A stretch of 64,000 nt of DNA. Origin: Stutzerimonas kunmingensis. GTDB taxonomy: Bacteria; Pseudomonadota; Gammaproteobacteria; Pseudomonadales; Pseudomonadaceae. This document shows positions 1 to 8,962 of this stretch, piece after piece. Under the pieces are notes generated by a model. That model worked only from the letters and a program-made list of their open reading frames with translations, made no database searches and was not told the DNA's origin. The translations under genes and the position numbers were made by a program. Location of the stretch: positions 62,001 through 126,000 of the forward strand of contig NZ_FORS01000004.1 in the NCBI RefSeq assembly GCF_900114065.1, given 5' to 3'. Numbering within the stretch: position 1 is the first letter of the stretch; every line of letters starts with the position of its first letter.

Positions 1-1
1 A

Positions 2-244
2 ACCCTGGCCGCGCTGTTCGCCGCCTTCCCGGCGGCATTGGTGTTGTCCGTCGCCGCGCTGGCATTGCTCGGCTCGATCGGCTCGGGGCTGACCCAGGCG
101 ATGCAGCAGCCCGACGAGCGAGAGGCAGCGCTGATCACCTTCATGGTCACGGCGTCGGGGCTGACGCTGTTCGGTATCGGCGCGGCGCTGTGGGGATTGA
201 TCGCAGGTGTAACCACCTTGCTGATTCTGCGCCGCCGTAACTGA
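2..244 (+). CDS. BenE family benzoate/H+ symporter, C-terminal end (5' truncated by window)
   Basis: The reading frame is open from base 2, so the gene begins before the window; about 80 residues are visible. They form two hydrophobic segments separated by a short loop, with the stretch EREAALITFMVTASGLTLFGIG followed by a final membrane helix and a basic tail (LRRRN). This resembles the last two helices of BenE-type inner-membrane transporters, which take up benzoate or related aromatic acids with protons. The substrate cannot be read from this fragment. It ends about 45 bp before the convergent dehydrogenase gene. The family call is moderately sure. Confidence 0.6.
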   Translation, partial: TLAALFAAFPAALVLSVAALALLGSIGSGLTQAMQQPDEREAALITFMVTASGLTLFGIGAALWGLIAGVTTLLILRRRN

Positions 245-289
245 GCGGCGCTGAAAGGGGTGCCCGGCCAGACAGCGCCGGGCGCGCCG

Positions 290-1051
290 TCAGATCGCCG
301 TCGCCCCGCCATCTACCGCCAGCGCATGACCGGTAGTGAAGGCGGCGCTGTCGCTGCACAGGTACAGCACCGCGGCGGCAATCTCTTCGACCTTGCCGAT
401 GCGCCCGACTGGGTGCATGGCCGCAGCGAACTCCGCCTTGCGCGGGTCGGCCTCGTAGGCACGGCGGAACATGTCGGTGTCGATCACCGCCGGGCACACC
501 GCATTCACGCGAATCTGCTTCTTGGCGTACTCGATCGCTGCCGACTTGGTCAGGCCGATCACCGCATGCTTGGATGCCGCGTAGATGCTCATCTTCGGCG
601 CAGCACCGAGACCCGCAACGGACGCGGTGTTGACGATGGCGCCACCACCCTGCGCCAGCATGACCGGCAGCTGGTGCTTCATGCACAGCCAGACGCCCTT
701 GACGTTGACGCCCATGATCGCGTCGAACTCCGCCTCGCTGCCTTCGGCCAGGCGTCCCTGCTCGATCTCGATGCCGGCATTGTTGAAGGCATAGTCGAGC
801 CGCCCGTACTGCGCCAGCGTCTGCTCAATGAGCGCCTTGACCTCCGCATCGCGCGTGACGTCGCAGCGCACGGCGATCGCCTGGCCGCCAGCAGCACGAA
901 TGCTTTCTGCGCCATCGCGAATCCCCACTTCGTCGATGTCGGCCAGCACCACCTTGAGGCCCTGCTCGGCGAACGCCTGCGCGGTGGCGCGACCGATTCC
1001 TGCTGCTGCGCCGGTAACCAGGGCAACCTGCCCGGAGAATGTCATGCTCAT
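290..1051 (-). CDS. Short-chain dehydrogenase/reductase (SDR), 253 aa
   Basis: A cytosolic NAD(P)-dependent oxidoreductase of the classical SDR family. Visible motifs are the Rossmann glycine motif TGAAAGIG near residues 12-19, NNAG near residue 90, the catalytic Ser in NTASV, and the YAASK Tyr/Lys pair near residues 155-159, so the active site is intact. An Asp (LADID) after the second strand suggests preference for NAD. I chose the ATG at 1051 because GGAAG lies about 8 bases upstream; an in-frame upstream ATG at 1093 lacks a site. The substrate is unknown. It is divergent from the reductase gene at 1269. Confidence 0.88.
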   Translation of the reverse strand: MSMTFSGQVALVTGAAAGIGRATAQAFAEQGLKVVLADIDEVGIRDGAESIRAAGGQAIAVRCDVTRDAEVKALIEQTLAQYGRLDYAFNNAGIEIEQGRLAEGSEAEFDAIMGVNVKGVWLCMKHQLPVMLAQGGGAIVNTASVAGLGAAPKMSIYAASKHAVIGLTKSAAIEYAKKQIRVNAVCPAVIDTDMFRRAYEADPRKAEFAAAMHPVGRIGKVEEIAAAVLYLCSDSAAFTTGHALAVDGGATAI

Positions 1052-1268
1052 GATTGTTCTTCCCGAAGAATTCGACTCACCTTGCGCCCGCAAAATGACC
1101 GCGCAAGGCTTCCCGGTCGAACTTATACCGCTATGCGCTCGCGCATTTAACTGCCGGCACGGTCATATCACCGAACTGGATGCCCGTTCATTCCAGCCTG
1201 CTGACGTAGCTTGCGGCGCGGCGCTGGCCGGGCTAAACCAAACCTTTCGCAAACACGAGGCTTATTCC

Positions 1269-2273
1269 ATGACCCTGCTCAACCAGCAATTCCTGCTAGC
1301 CCAGCGGCCGATCGGTGCGCCGACCCGGGAGACCTTCGACTACGTCGAGAAGCCGGTGAGCGAGCCTGGCCCCAATCAGATTCTGGTCAAGGTCGAATAC
1401 CTGTCCATCGACCCGGCCATGCGCGGCTGGATGAACGACGCCAAGTCCTACATTCCGCCGGTGGGCATCGGCGAAGTAATGCGCGCTCTCGGCGTCGGCA
1501 AGGTGATCGCCTCGCAGCATCCTGACTACAAGGAAGGCGACTATGTAAACGGCGCGCTGGGCGTGCAGGCGTACTACCTCGGCGAGCCGAAGGGTTTCTA
1601 CAAGGTCGACCCGCAACAGGCTCCGCTGCCGCGTTACCTGTCCGCGCTGGGCATGACCGGCATGACCGCCTACTTCGCGCTGCTTGCGGTTGGCCAGCCC
1701 AAGGCCGGCGAGACCGTGGTGATCTCCGGCGCCGCCGGTGCGGTCGGCAGCGTTGCCGGGCAGATCGCCAAGATCAAGGGGTGTCGCGTGGTGGGTATCG
1801 CCGGCGGCGCGGACAAGTGCCGCTTCCTGACCGAGAAACTCGGTTTCGACGGCGCCATCGATTACAAGAATGAAGACTTGGCAGCGGGCTTGAAGCGTGA
1901 ATGCCCGAAAGGCGTGGACGTGTTCTTCGACAACGTCGGCGGCGACATCCTGGATACGGTGCTGCAGCGCATCAGCGTCGGCGCGCGAGTGGTGATCTGC
2001 GGCGCCATCAGCCAGTACAACAACAAGGAGGCGGTGAAGGGCCCGTCCAACTACCTTTCGCTGCTGGTCAACCGCGCGCGAATGGAAGGCATGGTGGTGA
2101 CTGACTATGTCACTCGCTATCCCGAGGCGATGCGCGACATGGCCGAATGGCTCGCGAGCGGCCAGCTCAAGAGCAAGGAAGACATCATCGAGGGACTGCA
2201 GACCTTCCCGGACACGCTGATGAAGCTGTTCACCGGCGGCAACTTCGGCAAGCTGGTGCTCAAGGTCAGCTGA
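1269..2273 (+). CDS. NADP-dependent zinc-free MDR oxidoreductase (CurA/YncB-like), 334 aa
   Basis: A medium-chain dehydrogenase/reductase of the leukotriene B4 dehydrogenase/curcumin reductase type, which reduces activated C=C bonds in enones with NADPH. The N-terminal part has the GroES-like fold (SIDPAMRGWM near residue 55), followed by GMTGMTAYFAL and the nucleotide-binding motif SGAAGAVGSVAGQ near residues 153-165. There are no zinc-ligand cysteines, as expected. FFDNVGGDILD near 220 is typical of the family. The start is the ATG at 1269, preceded by GAGG. A hairpin terminator follows directly. The physiological substrate is not evident. Confidence 0.88.
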   Translation: MTLLNQQFLLAQRPIGAPTRETFDYVEKPVSEPGPNQILVKVEYLSIDPAMRGWMNDAKSYIPPVGIGEVMRALGVGKVIASQHPDYKEGDYVNGALGVQAYYLGEPKGFYKVDPQQAPLPRYLSALGMTGMTAYFALLAVGQPKAGETVVISGAAGAVGSVAGQIAKIKGCRVVGIAGGADKCRFLTEKLGFDGAIDYKNEDLAAGLKRECPKGVDVFFDNVGGDILDTVLQRISVGARVVICGAISQYNNKEAVKGPSNYLSLLVNRARMEGMVVTDYVTRYPEAMRDMAEWLASGQLKSKEDIIEGLQTFPDTLMKLFTGGNFGKLVLKVS

Positions 2274-2288
2274 GCAACTGCCCGCTGC

Positions 2289-2322
2289 GAAAAAGGCTGA
2301 GCCGTGAGGCCCAGCCTTTTTT
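2289..2322. terminator. Rho-independent terminator between convergent reductase and pyrF
   Basis: The arms AAGGCTG and CAGCCTT, with inner GCC/GGC pairs, form a GC-rich hairpin. A-rich sequence lies on the left and TTTTTT on the right, so it can work for the reductase gene and, less well, for pyrF on the other strand. Confidence 0.85.
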
Positions 2323-2324
2323 CG

Positions 2325-3020
2325 TCATGCCAGCTCGGCCACCACGGCTGCCAGCGCTTGCGCTGGATCGGCTGCCTGCGCGATCGGCCGGCCGATCACC
2401 AGATAATCGGAGCCTGCAGCCATGGCCTGGGCCGGAGTCAGGATGCGGCGCTGATCGTCCTGCGCACTGCCGGCCGGACGAATACCCGGTGTGACCAGCT
2501 GTAGCGCCGGGAACTGCGCCTTGAGCGGAACTGCCTCCTGCGCTGAACAGACCAGTCCATCCAGCCCAGCCTGCGCAGCCAGCCCGGCCAGCCGCAGCAC
2601 CTGCTCCTGCGGTGCGATATCCAGACCGATGCCAGCGAGATCGTCCTGCTCCATGCTGGTCAGCACGGTGACACCAATCAGCAGCGGCGTGGGTCCGGCC
2701 ATACCAGAAAGCGTGTCACGGCAGGCCGCCATCATCCGCAGACCGCCGGAGCAGTGCACGTTGACCATCCACACGCCCAGCTCGGCAGCGGCCTTCACCG
2801 CCATCGCGGTGGTGTTGGGAATATCGTGAAACTTGAGGTCGAGAAACACCTCGAAGCCCATTCCCTGCAATGCCTCGACCACCGCCGGACCGCAACGCGT
2901 GAACAGCTCCTTGCCGACCTTGACCCGGCAAAGCCGCGGATCGAGCTGGCGCGCCAATGCCAAAGCAGCATCACGGGAGGGAAAATCGAGCGCTACGATA
3001 ATCGGAGTCTGGCAGGTCAT
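2325..3020 (-). CDS. pyrF: Orotidine 5'-phosphate decarboxylase
   Basis: Last step of de novo UMP synthesis: decarboxylates OMP to UMP in the cytosol. The 231-residue length is normal for bacterial PyrF. The catalytic motif [12 protein letters not shown] near residues 59-70 contains the Asp-Lys-Asp charge array; VALDFPS near residue 9 and the C-terminal phosphate-binding stretch VTPGIRP...YLVIGRPI are present. The start ATG is preceded by GAGGA. It is a single gene, with a convergent neighbour on one side and a divergent DUF2897 gene on the other. Confidence 0.97.
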   Translation of the reverse strand: MTCQTPIIVALDFPSRDAALALARQLDPRLCRVKVGKELFTRCGPAVVEALQGMGFEVFLDLKFHDIPNTTAMAVKAAAELGVWMVNVHCSGGLRMMAACRDTLSGMAGPTPLLIGVTVLTSMEQDDLAGIGLDIAPQEQVLRLAGLAAQAGLDGLVCSAQEAVPLKAQFPALQLVTPGIRPAGSAQDDQRRILTPAQAMAAGSDYLVIGRPIAQAADPAQALAAVVAELA

Positions 3021-3186
3021 GACACGTCCTCGGAAAAGTCGGCGCGCATTGTCGCAGAAAACACCGCGCGCGACGAAAGCCTCCCTGAGGGGTCAGAATA
3101 GCTATCGCAACGCCGATAGTGACCACCCTGACGCAGCCACGTAGAGTGCGGCTCGTCACTGTCGCCCAACCGCCCGGAGGAAAAAC

Positions 3187-3354
3187 ATGCCCTGGTATTT
3201 CTGGCTTATTCTGCTCGTCGCGCTGGGCTCGATCGTCGGTAGCCTGCTGATGCTGCGCTCGACGGCAAAGAAGATTCCCCTGACCGAAGAACAGAAAAAA
3301 CGCATCGCTCAACGCAATGCCGAGGCGGACGCGCAGGACTCCCGCGACCGCTAA
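3187..3354 (+). CDS. DUF2897 family small membrane protein, 55 aa
   Basis: A small protein starting MPWYFWLILLVALGS, with one N-terminal transmembrane helix (about residues 3-23) and a charged cytosolic tail (LTEEQKKRIAQRNAEAD). A strong ribosome binding site GGAGG lies at 3176-3180, six bases before the ATG, which supports translation. Its length and layout match DUF2897 proteins common in Pseudomonas, whose function is not known. The next gene starts about 120 bp downstream. Confidence 0.8.
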   Translation: MPWYFWLILLVALGSIVGSLLMLRSTAKKIPLTEEQKKRIAQRNAEADAQDSRDR

Positions 3355-3476
3355 AAGTCGATAGAACGCAGTCGCTCGAGCCAGTGGTCCGCGCAATTTA
3401 CGATGATTTTGCCGAGCGGTAGTGGCACCATGCCGCCATTGCCGCGATCCAATGCAGTGCTGGCAGGAATCCCCTC

Positions 3477-6041
3477 ATGCAAACTCTCCTTCCCGACGAT
3501 GGCCCGGTAAAACCGAAGGCCGCCTCGATTTTCGCTCGCCGCATTCTTCCTGGCATGGTCGCCGTACTGGTCATCGCCCTCATTGTGGCCGCTGCCGCAC
3601 TCATCCACATTGCCCGGAGAATCGATCAGGATGCACTGCAGCAAAGCCACTTCCTCGTAGGCAAGGCGCTGCAGGCACAGCACGACTGGATGAACCGCTC
3701 CATCGTCGACTATGCGTTCTGGGGCGACGCCTACATGCATCTCAACAGGCAGGTCGACCTCGACTGGGCTTATACCCAGGCCAATCTCGGCCCATCCTTG
3801 TACAAGGACTTCGACTACGAGGTCGTGCTGGTCATCTCTCCGGCAGGCGATACGGCCTATTCCGTAGTTCGCGGCGAACTCCAGACAATCGACGGTTTCG
3901 AGTTTCTCCACGGTTTACCGCAACTGCTGGCGCGGGCCCGGGAAGCTGTCGAGGAGGAATCGGGCGTCTCCGCCCTGCTCTGGGCTGACGGTCAGCCGGC
4001 GCTGGTCGCCGCAGCCGCGCTGACCACCGGTGGTACGGATATCGACGAGGACGAAGGGCCGGCGTCGATTCTGTTGTTCGTCGACCTGCTGGACGCCGAG
4101 CGGCTGGCGGAGATCGGTGAGCAGTATGCGATCGAGCATCTGCGCCTGGCTCCAGACTCAACGCCAACCGATGATCCGCGCATCGAGCGGCCTCTGGAGA
4201 ATGGCTCGACCATCCAGCTCACCTGGACGCCGGCGCAGCCGGGGCGCCTGCTGCTGTGGGTTACCCTGCCAATCCTCGCGGCCGTGGCCCTGGGGCTGGG
4301 GCTGCTCGCCTGGTTGCTCATTCGCCATGCCTTGCGCAGCCTGCACTTGCTCGACATCAGCTATGCAAGGCTGGCCGCCAGTCGCAGCGCGCTGGCGGAA
4401 AGCGAGGAGCGGTTTCGCGATGTCGCCGAGGCCGCTTCCGATTGGATCTGGGAAACCGACGCGCAAGCTCGGCTGACCTTCCTTTCCAATCGCTTTCGCC
4501 AGATCACCGGACACGAATCCAGCCAGTGGCTGGGCCGCCCGTTGCTCGAACTGCTGATCAGCGACAGTGCCGTGCTGCAGAACTGGCTCCAGGCACCACA
4601 GGTCGCGCCACTGCGCAGCAGCTATCGTGCCGCCGATGGCTGCGAGCGTTTCTGCCGGCTGGCTGCCCGCGCCATCCATCAGGACGACAAGCTGGTCGGC
4701 TATCGCGGCACCGCCAGCGACATCACCGAGGAAACCAAGGCGCAGGCTCGCGTTCAGTATCTCTCTCAGCACGATGCCCTGACCGGCCTGCCCAACCGCA
4801 GCCGGCTGTGCGACTACCTGGATCAGAATCTGGCGACGCTTCGTAGCGGCTCGGCACTGACACTGCTCTACATCGACCTGGACCGCTTCAAACCGGTGAA
4901 TGACACCCTCGGTCACGCCGCTGGCGACGAAGTACTGATCGGCGTGGCATCCCGCCTGCGCCAACACACCCGCGACGGCGACCTCGTGGCGCGGCTGGGC
5001 GGTGACGAGTTCGTCGTCGCGCTCCACCGGATGAGCGAAGACACCGATATCGACCGTCTCTGCAACCGCATCATCGAGGCCCTCAGCGCGCCCTTTGTCT
5101 ACGAAGACCAGCAGATCAATATCGGCGCCAGCATCGGCGTCGCCCTGGCGCCCGACGATGCCAACCAGGCCAACGAACTGCTGCGTTGCGCCGACATTGC
5201 GCTCTACCAGGCAAAGGAAGCAGGCCGGGGAACCTGGCGTGCCTATGGCCGGGAGATGGATCAGCGGCTGCACGAGCGGCTCCAGCGGGAAGAGGAACTG
5301 CGCGTCGCGCTTGCCGAGCAGCAGCTGGAGGTGTACTACCAGCCGCGCTACCTGAGCCAGGGCATGCAAATCATCGGCGCCGAGGCACTGGTGCGCTGGA
5401 ATCACCCCGAGCGCGGGCTGCTACAGCCGGAGCAGTTCATTCCACTGGCCGAAGAAACCGGGCTGATCATTCCGCTCGGGCGCTGGGTGCTGCATCAGGC
5501 CTGCAGCCAGGCGACCCGCTGGCCAGGCGATACGGTCGTCTCGGTCAACCTCTCGCCATTGCAGCTGCATGATGATCGGCTGCTCGATGAGATAGCCCAT
5601 GCGCTCGGCGAGAACGGCCTGCCAGGGGAGCGGCTGGAACTGGAGGTTACCGAGAGTGCACTGCTACGGGAAACGCAGGGCACGCTGGACCAGCTCAAGC
5701 GGGTCAAGGCGCTCGGCGTGCACCTGGCCGTGGATGACTTCGGCACGGGCTACTCGTCGCTGACCAGCCTGCGCCACTACCCCTTCGATGTGATAAAGAT
5801 CGACAACAGCTTCGTAGCCGGTATCGGGCAGTCGATGGAAGATCATTCGATCGTACGCGCCTTGATCGAACTGGGCCGCGGCCTGCAGATGCGCGTGACG
5901 GCCGAGGGCGTGGAAACCGAGGAACAGCTGCGGCTGCTGAAAGACGACGGCTGCACCGAGGTGCAAGGCTTCCACATGAGCCACCCGATGCCGGCCGATG
6001 AACTGCAGCGGCTGCTATCGCAGCTGCCAGCCAGGGACTAA
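3477..6041 (+). CDS. CHASE4-PAS-GGDEF-EAL c-di-GMP signalling protein, 854 aa
   Basis: An inner-membrane sensor with both cyclic-di-GMP synthase and phosphodiesterase domains. A first membrane helix lies near residues 24-48, a periplasmic CHASE4 domain (DYAFWGDAYMHL, DFDYEVVLVISP) near 50-255, a second helix near 259-286, PAS near 310-425, GGDEF near 430-595 and EAL near 605-850. The GGDEF active site is intact (RLGGDEFV near 506-513), with an RDGD inhibitory RxxD site five residues before GG. The EAL domain keeps EAL, VTES and DDFGTGYSSL. By motifs both activities are possible. AGGAA precedes the ATG. The ligand is unknown. Confidence 0.93.
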   Translation: MQTLLPDDGPVKPKAASIFARRILPGMVAVLVIALIVAAAALIHIARRIDQDALQQSHFLVGKALQAQHDWMNRSIVDYAFWGDAYMHLNRQVDLDWAYTQANLGPSLYKDFDYEVVLVISPAGDTAYSVVRGELQTIDGFEFLHGLPQLLARAREAVEEESGVSALLWADGQPALVAAAALTTGGTDIDEDEGPASILLFVDLLDAERLAEIGEQYAIEHLRLAPDSTPTDDPRIERPLENGSTIQLTWTPAQPGRLLLWVTLPILAAVALGLGLLAWLLIRHALRSLHLLDISYARLAASRSALAESEERFRDVAEAASDWIWETDAQARLTFLSNRFRQITGHESSQWLGRPLLELLISDSAVLQNWLQAPQVAPLRSSYRAADGCERFCRLAARAIHQDDKLVGYRGTASDITEETKAQARVQYLSQHDALTGLPNRSRLCDYLDQNLATLRSGSALTLLYIDLDRFKPVNDTLGHAAGDEVLIGVASRLRQHTRDGDLVARLGGDEFVVALHRMSEDTDIDRLCNRIIEALSAPFVYEDQQINIGASIGVALAPDDANQANELLRCADIALYQAKEAGRGTWRAYGREMDQRLHERLQREEELRVALAEQQLEVYYQPRYLSQGMQIIGAEALVRWNHPERGLLQPEQFIPLAEETGLIIPLGRWVLHQACSQATRWPGDTVVSVNLSPLQLHDDRLLDEIAHALGENGLPGERLELEVTESALLRETQGTLDQLKRVKALGVHLAVDDFGTGYSSLTSLRHYPFDVIKIDNSFVAGIGQSMEDHSIVRALIELGRGLQMRVTAEGVETEEQLRLLKDDGCTEVQGFHMSHPMPADELQRLLSQLPARD

Positions 6042-6068
6042 AGCGCAGGGCCGGGGAACGCATGCACC

Positions 6069-6590
6069 TCAGCGCTTGAATTCGAGGCGAATCTCCGCGC
6101 CCTCGATGAGTTCCTCGTCTTCTGCCTCGCCGGAAATCAGCCGGCCGCCGATCTGCATCGATCGCGACGGCCCGCCACCCTCGAAAAGCGGCGGTAACAG
6201 CCGCATCGATTCATCACCCGGCCCTGGCGCCAGCTCCTCGAGCAGTTCCTCGGGCAAGCGCAGATCGAGTTCCGGCTCGGGCAGTTCGACCTTCGCTGAC
6301 GGCGGCGTGGAGCGCTTGGCCGTCGATGGCTGCGGCGCCGGGGCAGGTGCCTCTACCTCGGGAACGGGTTCGGGCAGGCTGATCTCCACTTCCGGCGGCT
6401 CGGCATCGGACGTTTCTTCGATTGGCGCCAGCTCAATATCGAGATCAGGCGGCACCTCTTCCTGCTCGACGATACTCTCCGGTTCCGAGGGCTGCTCGAC
6501 CGGCGCGGGCGCACGCGATGAGGTCGATTCGTCGTCCCCGCATCCCCCCAGCAAGGCCAACGACAGCAATAACAACAGCGGCCTTCGCAT
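6069..6590 (-). CDS. Acidic, proline-rich lipoprotein, 173 aa
   Basis: The N-terminus is a lipoprotein signal peptide (MRRPLLLLLSLALLGGCGDD) with the lipobox Cys at residue 17; Asp at +2/+3 would favour the inner membrane by the E. coli rule. The mature part is very rich in Glu and Pro and looks disordered; the last 40 residues (LLPPLFEGGG...GAEIRLEFKR) look more ordered. AAGGAG precedes the ATG. It lies just downstream of the MocR regulator on the same strand. I do not recognise a family. Confidence 0.72.
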   Translation of the reverse strand: MRRPLLLLLSLALLGGCGDDESTSSRAPAPVEQPSEPESIVEQEEVPPDLDIELAPIEETSDAEPPEVEISLPEPVPEVEAPAPAPQPSTAKRSTPPSAKVELPEPELDLRLPEELLEELAPGPGDESMRLLPPLFEGGGPSRSMQIGGRLISGEAEDEELIEGAEIRLEFKR

Positions 6591-6623
6591 CCGATCGCTC
6601 CTTACAGCGGCAGGTTTGGGGCG

Positions 6624-8054
6624 CTACTGGGCATCCCGGCACAGTTCCGAAGCCAGCTGCCCGAGTGTCCGCAGCGCCCGCTCGGTCTCGTTATTCCAGG
6701 GCAGCCCACAGTTGAGACGAATGCAGTGGTTGAATTGTTCAGTGTTGCTGAAGATGAGTCCCGGCGCGATGCTGATCCCCCGCTCCAGCGCCCTGACGTG
6801 CAGGTCCTGGGTATTGACCCGCACCGGCAGGCTGACCCAGAGGATGAAGTTGCCCTTGGGGCGCGTCATCTGTGTGCCTTCCGGGAAGTAGCGCTGTACC
6901 GCCAGCTGAAACGCGCTGAGATTCTTGCGGTACTCCTGGCGGATGGCACGCAGGTGTCGATCGTATCCCCCGTTCTCCAGATAAGCCGCCACACCCATCT
7001 GAGTGACACTGCACGCCGAATGGGTGCTGAAGGTCTGCAGGCGTTCGATCTCGGCCTGATGGCGCCCGGCGATGACCCAACCGATCCGCACCCCTGGCGA
7101 AAGCGTCTTGGAAAAGCTGGAACAGTAGATGACACGGCCGTCCCGATCATTGGACTTGAGCGCCTTGTACTGGCCCTGATCGAACATCAGCTCGCCATAG
7201 ATATCGTCCTCGACGATCTGGATGTCGAAACGCGCCGCCAGGCTCAGCAGCTGCTTCTGGCGGTGGTCAGGTATGCTCACGCCCAGCGGATTGCTCAGGC
7301 GCGCGGTCAGCACCAGGGCCTTGATCGGCCACTGCCCTGCCGCAAGCTGCAGCGCCTCAAGGCTCATTCCGGTATCCGGGTCGCTGGGGATCTCGATGAC
7401 CTTCAGTCCGAGCAGATCGGCCAGTTGCAGCAATCCGTAATAGGTCGGCGACTCGGCGGCGATGAGATCGCCCGGCTTGGTCAGGACCCGCAGTGACATC
7501 TGCAGCGCGTCGACGCAGCCGTGGGTGATGACGATCTCGCTCGAATCCACCACCACACCGGCATCGCGCATGCGAATCGCCACCTGGCGGCGCAGAGGCT
7601 CGTAGCCCGGGCTGAACATGTAGCTGAATGCCCGAGGGCTGTGAAACCGCGTGACCTTGGCCAACTGCTGGTGCAACGCCCGCACCGGCAGATAATCCAC
7701 ATGCGGCACGGCCGCGCCCAGCGGAATCAGCCCCTCACGGCGCGACTCGCTGAGCACCTGATTGATGATGCTGCTGCGGGTGACCAGTTTCGGCCGCTCG
7801 ACCTGGGCAATATCCGGCGTCGGCGCAGTGAGTACGGGCGTCTGGTGGACGTAGAAGCCGGACTGCGGGCGCGCACGGATCATGCCCTGATCTTCGAGAT
7901 TGGCGTACGCCTGCAACACCGTGGCGTGGCTGACACTCAGCTGTCGGCTCATCTTGCGTACCGACGGCACGCGCTCACCGGGGCGATATACGCCGCGCCG
8001 AATATCTTCGGCAAGCTGCTGGGCAATGCGCTGATAGAGCAACAGATTGGTCAT
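6624..8054 (-). CDS. MocR-type transcriptional regulator (GntR HTH plus aminotransferase-like domain), 476 aa
   Basis: Residues 1-75 are a GntR-family winged helix (YQRIAQQLAEDIRRGVY, VSHATVLQAYANLEDQG), followed by a fold-type I PLP domain of about 380 residues. The PLP-binding Lys is in YCSSFSKTLSPGVRIGW near residue 275, and EDDIYGELMF gives the cofactor Asp. MocR proteins usually sense an amine or amino acid through PLP and regulate nearby genes and themselves. The ATG at 8054 has AGGAG nine bases upstream; an upstream in-frame ATG at 8114 adds residues with no such site. Paired direct repeats lie just upstream. The target metabolite is not evident. Confidence 0.92.
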   Translation of the reverse strand: MTNLLLYQRIAQQLAEDIRRGVYRPGERVPSVRKMSRQLSVSHATVLQAYANLEDQGMIRARPQSGFYVHQTPVLTAPTPDIAQVERPKLVTRSSIINQVLSESRREGLIPLGAAVPHVDYLPVRALHQQLAKVTRFHSPRAFSYMFSPGYEPLRRQVAIRMRDAGVVVDSSEIVITHGCVDALQMSLRVLTKPGDLIAAESPTYYGLLQLADLLGLKVIEIPSDPDTGMSLEALQLAAGQWPIKALVLTARLSNPLGVSIPDHRQKQLLSLAARFDIQIVEDDIYGELMFDQGQYKALKSNDRDGRVIYCSSFSKTLSPGVRIGWVIAGRHQAEIERLQTFSTHSACSVTQMGVAAYLENGGYDRHLRAIRQEYRKNLSAFQLAVQRYFPEGTQMTRPKGNFILWVSLPVRVNTQDLHVRALERGISIAPGLIFSNTEQFNHCIRLNCGLPWNNETERALRTLGQLASELCRDAQ

Positions 8055-8073
8055 CTCGCCGGTCTCCTGCCAA

Positions 8074-8120
8074 CTGAACCGTAACAGTAGCGCACTGCTG
8101 GAGACCCAGACCAATACAGT
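8074..8120. promoter_or_regulatory. Two 15-bp direct repeats upstream of the MocR gene, candidate operator
   Basis: CTGAACCGTAACAGT (8074-8088) and CCAGACCAATACAGT (8106-8120) share 9 of 15 bases, including ACC and ACAGT. They start 32 bp apart, about three helical turns, placing them on the same DNA face. Directly repeated sites are the usual binding arrangement for MocR/GabR-type dimers. No experimental support is available here. Confidence 0.45.
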
Positions 8121-8164
8121 TAGGTCACGTCTAGGCGAAACAGTCTGCTCAGATGGCCGCGCGA

Positions 8165-8962
8165 CTAACGGTCGGGACCGAGATTGCCTTCCGCGTCGGA
8201 GAACAGGATCTCAACGCGACGGTTCTGCGCGCGACCGCGGGCCGAGGCGTTCTCGGCCAACGGAAAGCGCTCACCATAGCCGCGCACCTCTACCCGCTCG
8301 GCAGCGACGCCAAGATTGATCAGCAGATCCGCCACCGTTTGCGCCCGCGCCTGCGACAGCGCGAGATTCTCCTGGGCATCGCCGCGGCTGTCGCTATACC
8401 CCTCGATGCGAATCTTGCGCTGCGGATTGAGCTGGAGGAAATGCACCAGCTTGAGCAGGGTGCGATTGGCCGTGTGGCTGAGCTCGGCACTGCCGGCACG
8501 AAACAGCACGTCGCCCAGCGTCATGACCATGCCGCGATCGGTTTCGCTGGCAGCCAGGCTCATCATCTGGTCTTCCAGCCAGCGACCCTGTTGCTCGGCG
8601 GTCATCAACCTGGCGTCCTGCAGCATGCGCCGCAACCGGTCGCGCTCCATCTCCAGGCGCGCGACCTGTTCCTGATGCTGCAGAAGCTCACCCTGCCTCG
8701 CGGCGATTTCGCTGTAACGCTGACTCAGGTAGGCGTAATGCCGGGCGTCGGCGGCGCCCCCCCAGTACTGGTTGAAACGCTCGGCGCGTTGCTGCGTCTC
8801 GAGCGCACGCTGAACATCCTTCGGCGCGCTGCGCTGGACCATACTGTCTGCCTGAATGCGTTGCAGCGCCGCAGATGCGCGGTTCAATTCGAGCTCGGTC
8901 TGCGGCGTCGAGCAACCAGCCAGTATCAGCCCAGCCAGGGCTATCGCAAATCCACTTCTCAC
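8165..8962 (-). CDS. OmpA-family lipoprotein with N-terminal DUF4398-like region, 265 aa
   Basis: The signal peptide ends in a lipobox (LILAGC, Cys17). Residues 20-90 are helical and resemble DUF4398, and residues 95-130 look like a coiled coil. A C-terminal OmpA-like peptidoglycan-binding domain follows (about 140-255), with DVLFRAGSAEL, IEGYSDSRGD, LSQARAQTVADLL and NRRVEILF. It would anchor the envelope to peptidoglycan. The start is a GTG overlapping the upstream lipoprotein stop (GTGA), which indicates translational coupling. Confidence 0.9.
   Translation of the reverse strand: MRSGFAIALAGLILAGCSTPQTELELNRASAALQRIQADSMVQRSAPKDVQRALETQQRAERFNQYWGGAADARHYAYLSQRYSEIAARQGELLQHQEQVARLEMERDRLRRMLQDARLMTAEQQGRWLEDQMMSLAASETDRGMVMTLGDVLFRAGSAELSHTANRTLLKLVHFLQLNPQRKIRIEGYSDSRGDAQENLALSQARAQTVADLLINLGVAAERVEVRGYGERFPLAENASARGRAQNRRVEILFSDAEGNLGPDR

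Noticed and set aside
1052..1268. Possible extra N-terminal domain for the NADP-dependent reductase, from an upstream in-frame start
   Set aside because: The upstream frame covers the divergent dehydrogenase gene. The ATG at 1269 has a ribosome binding site and gives the normal family length.
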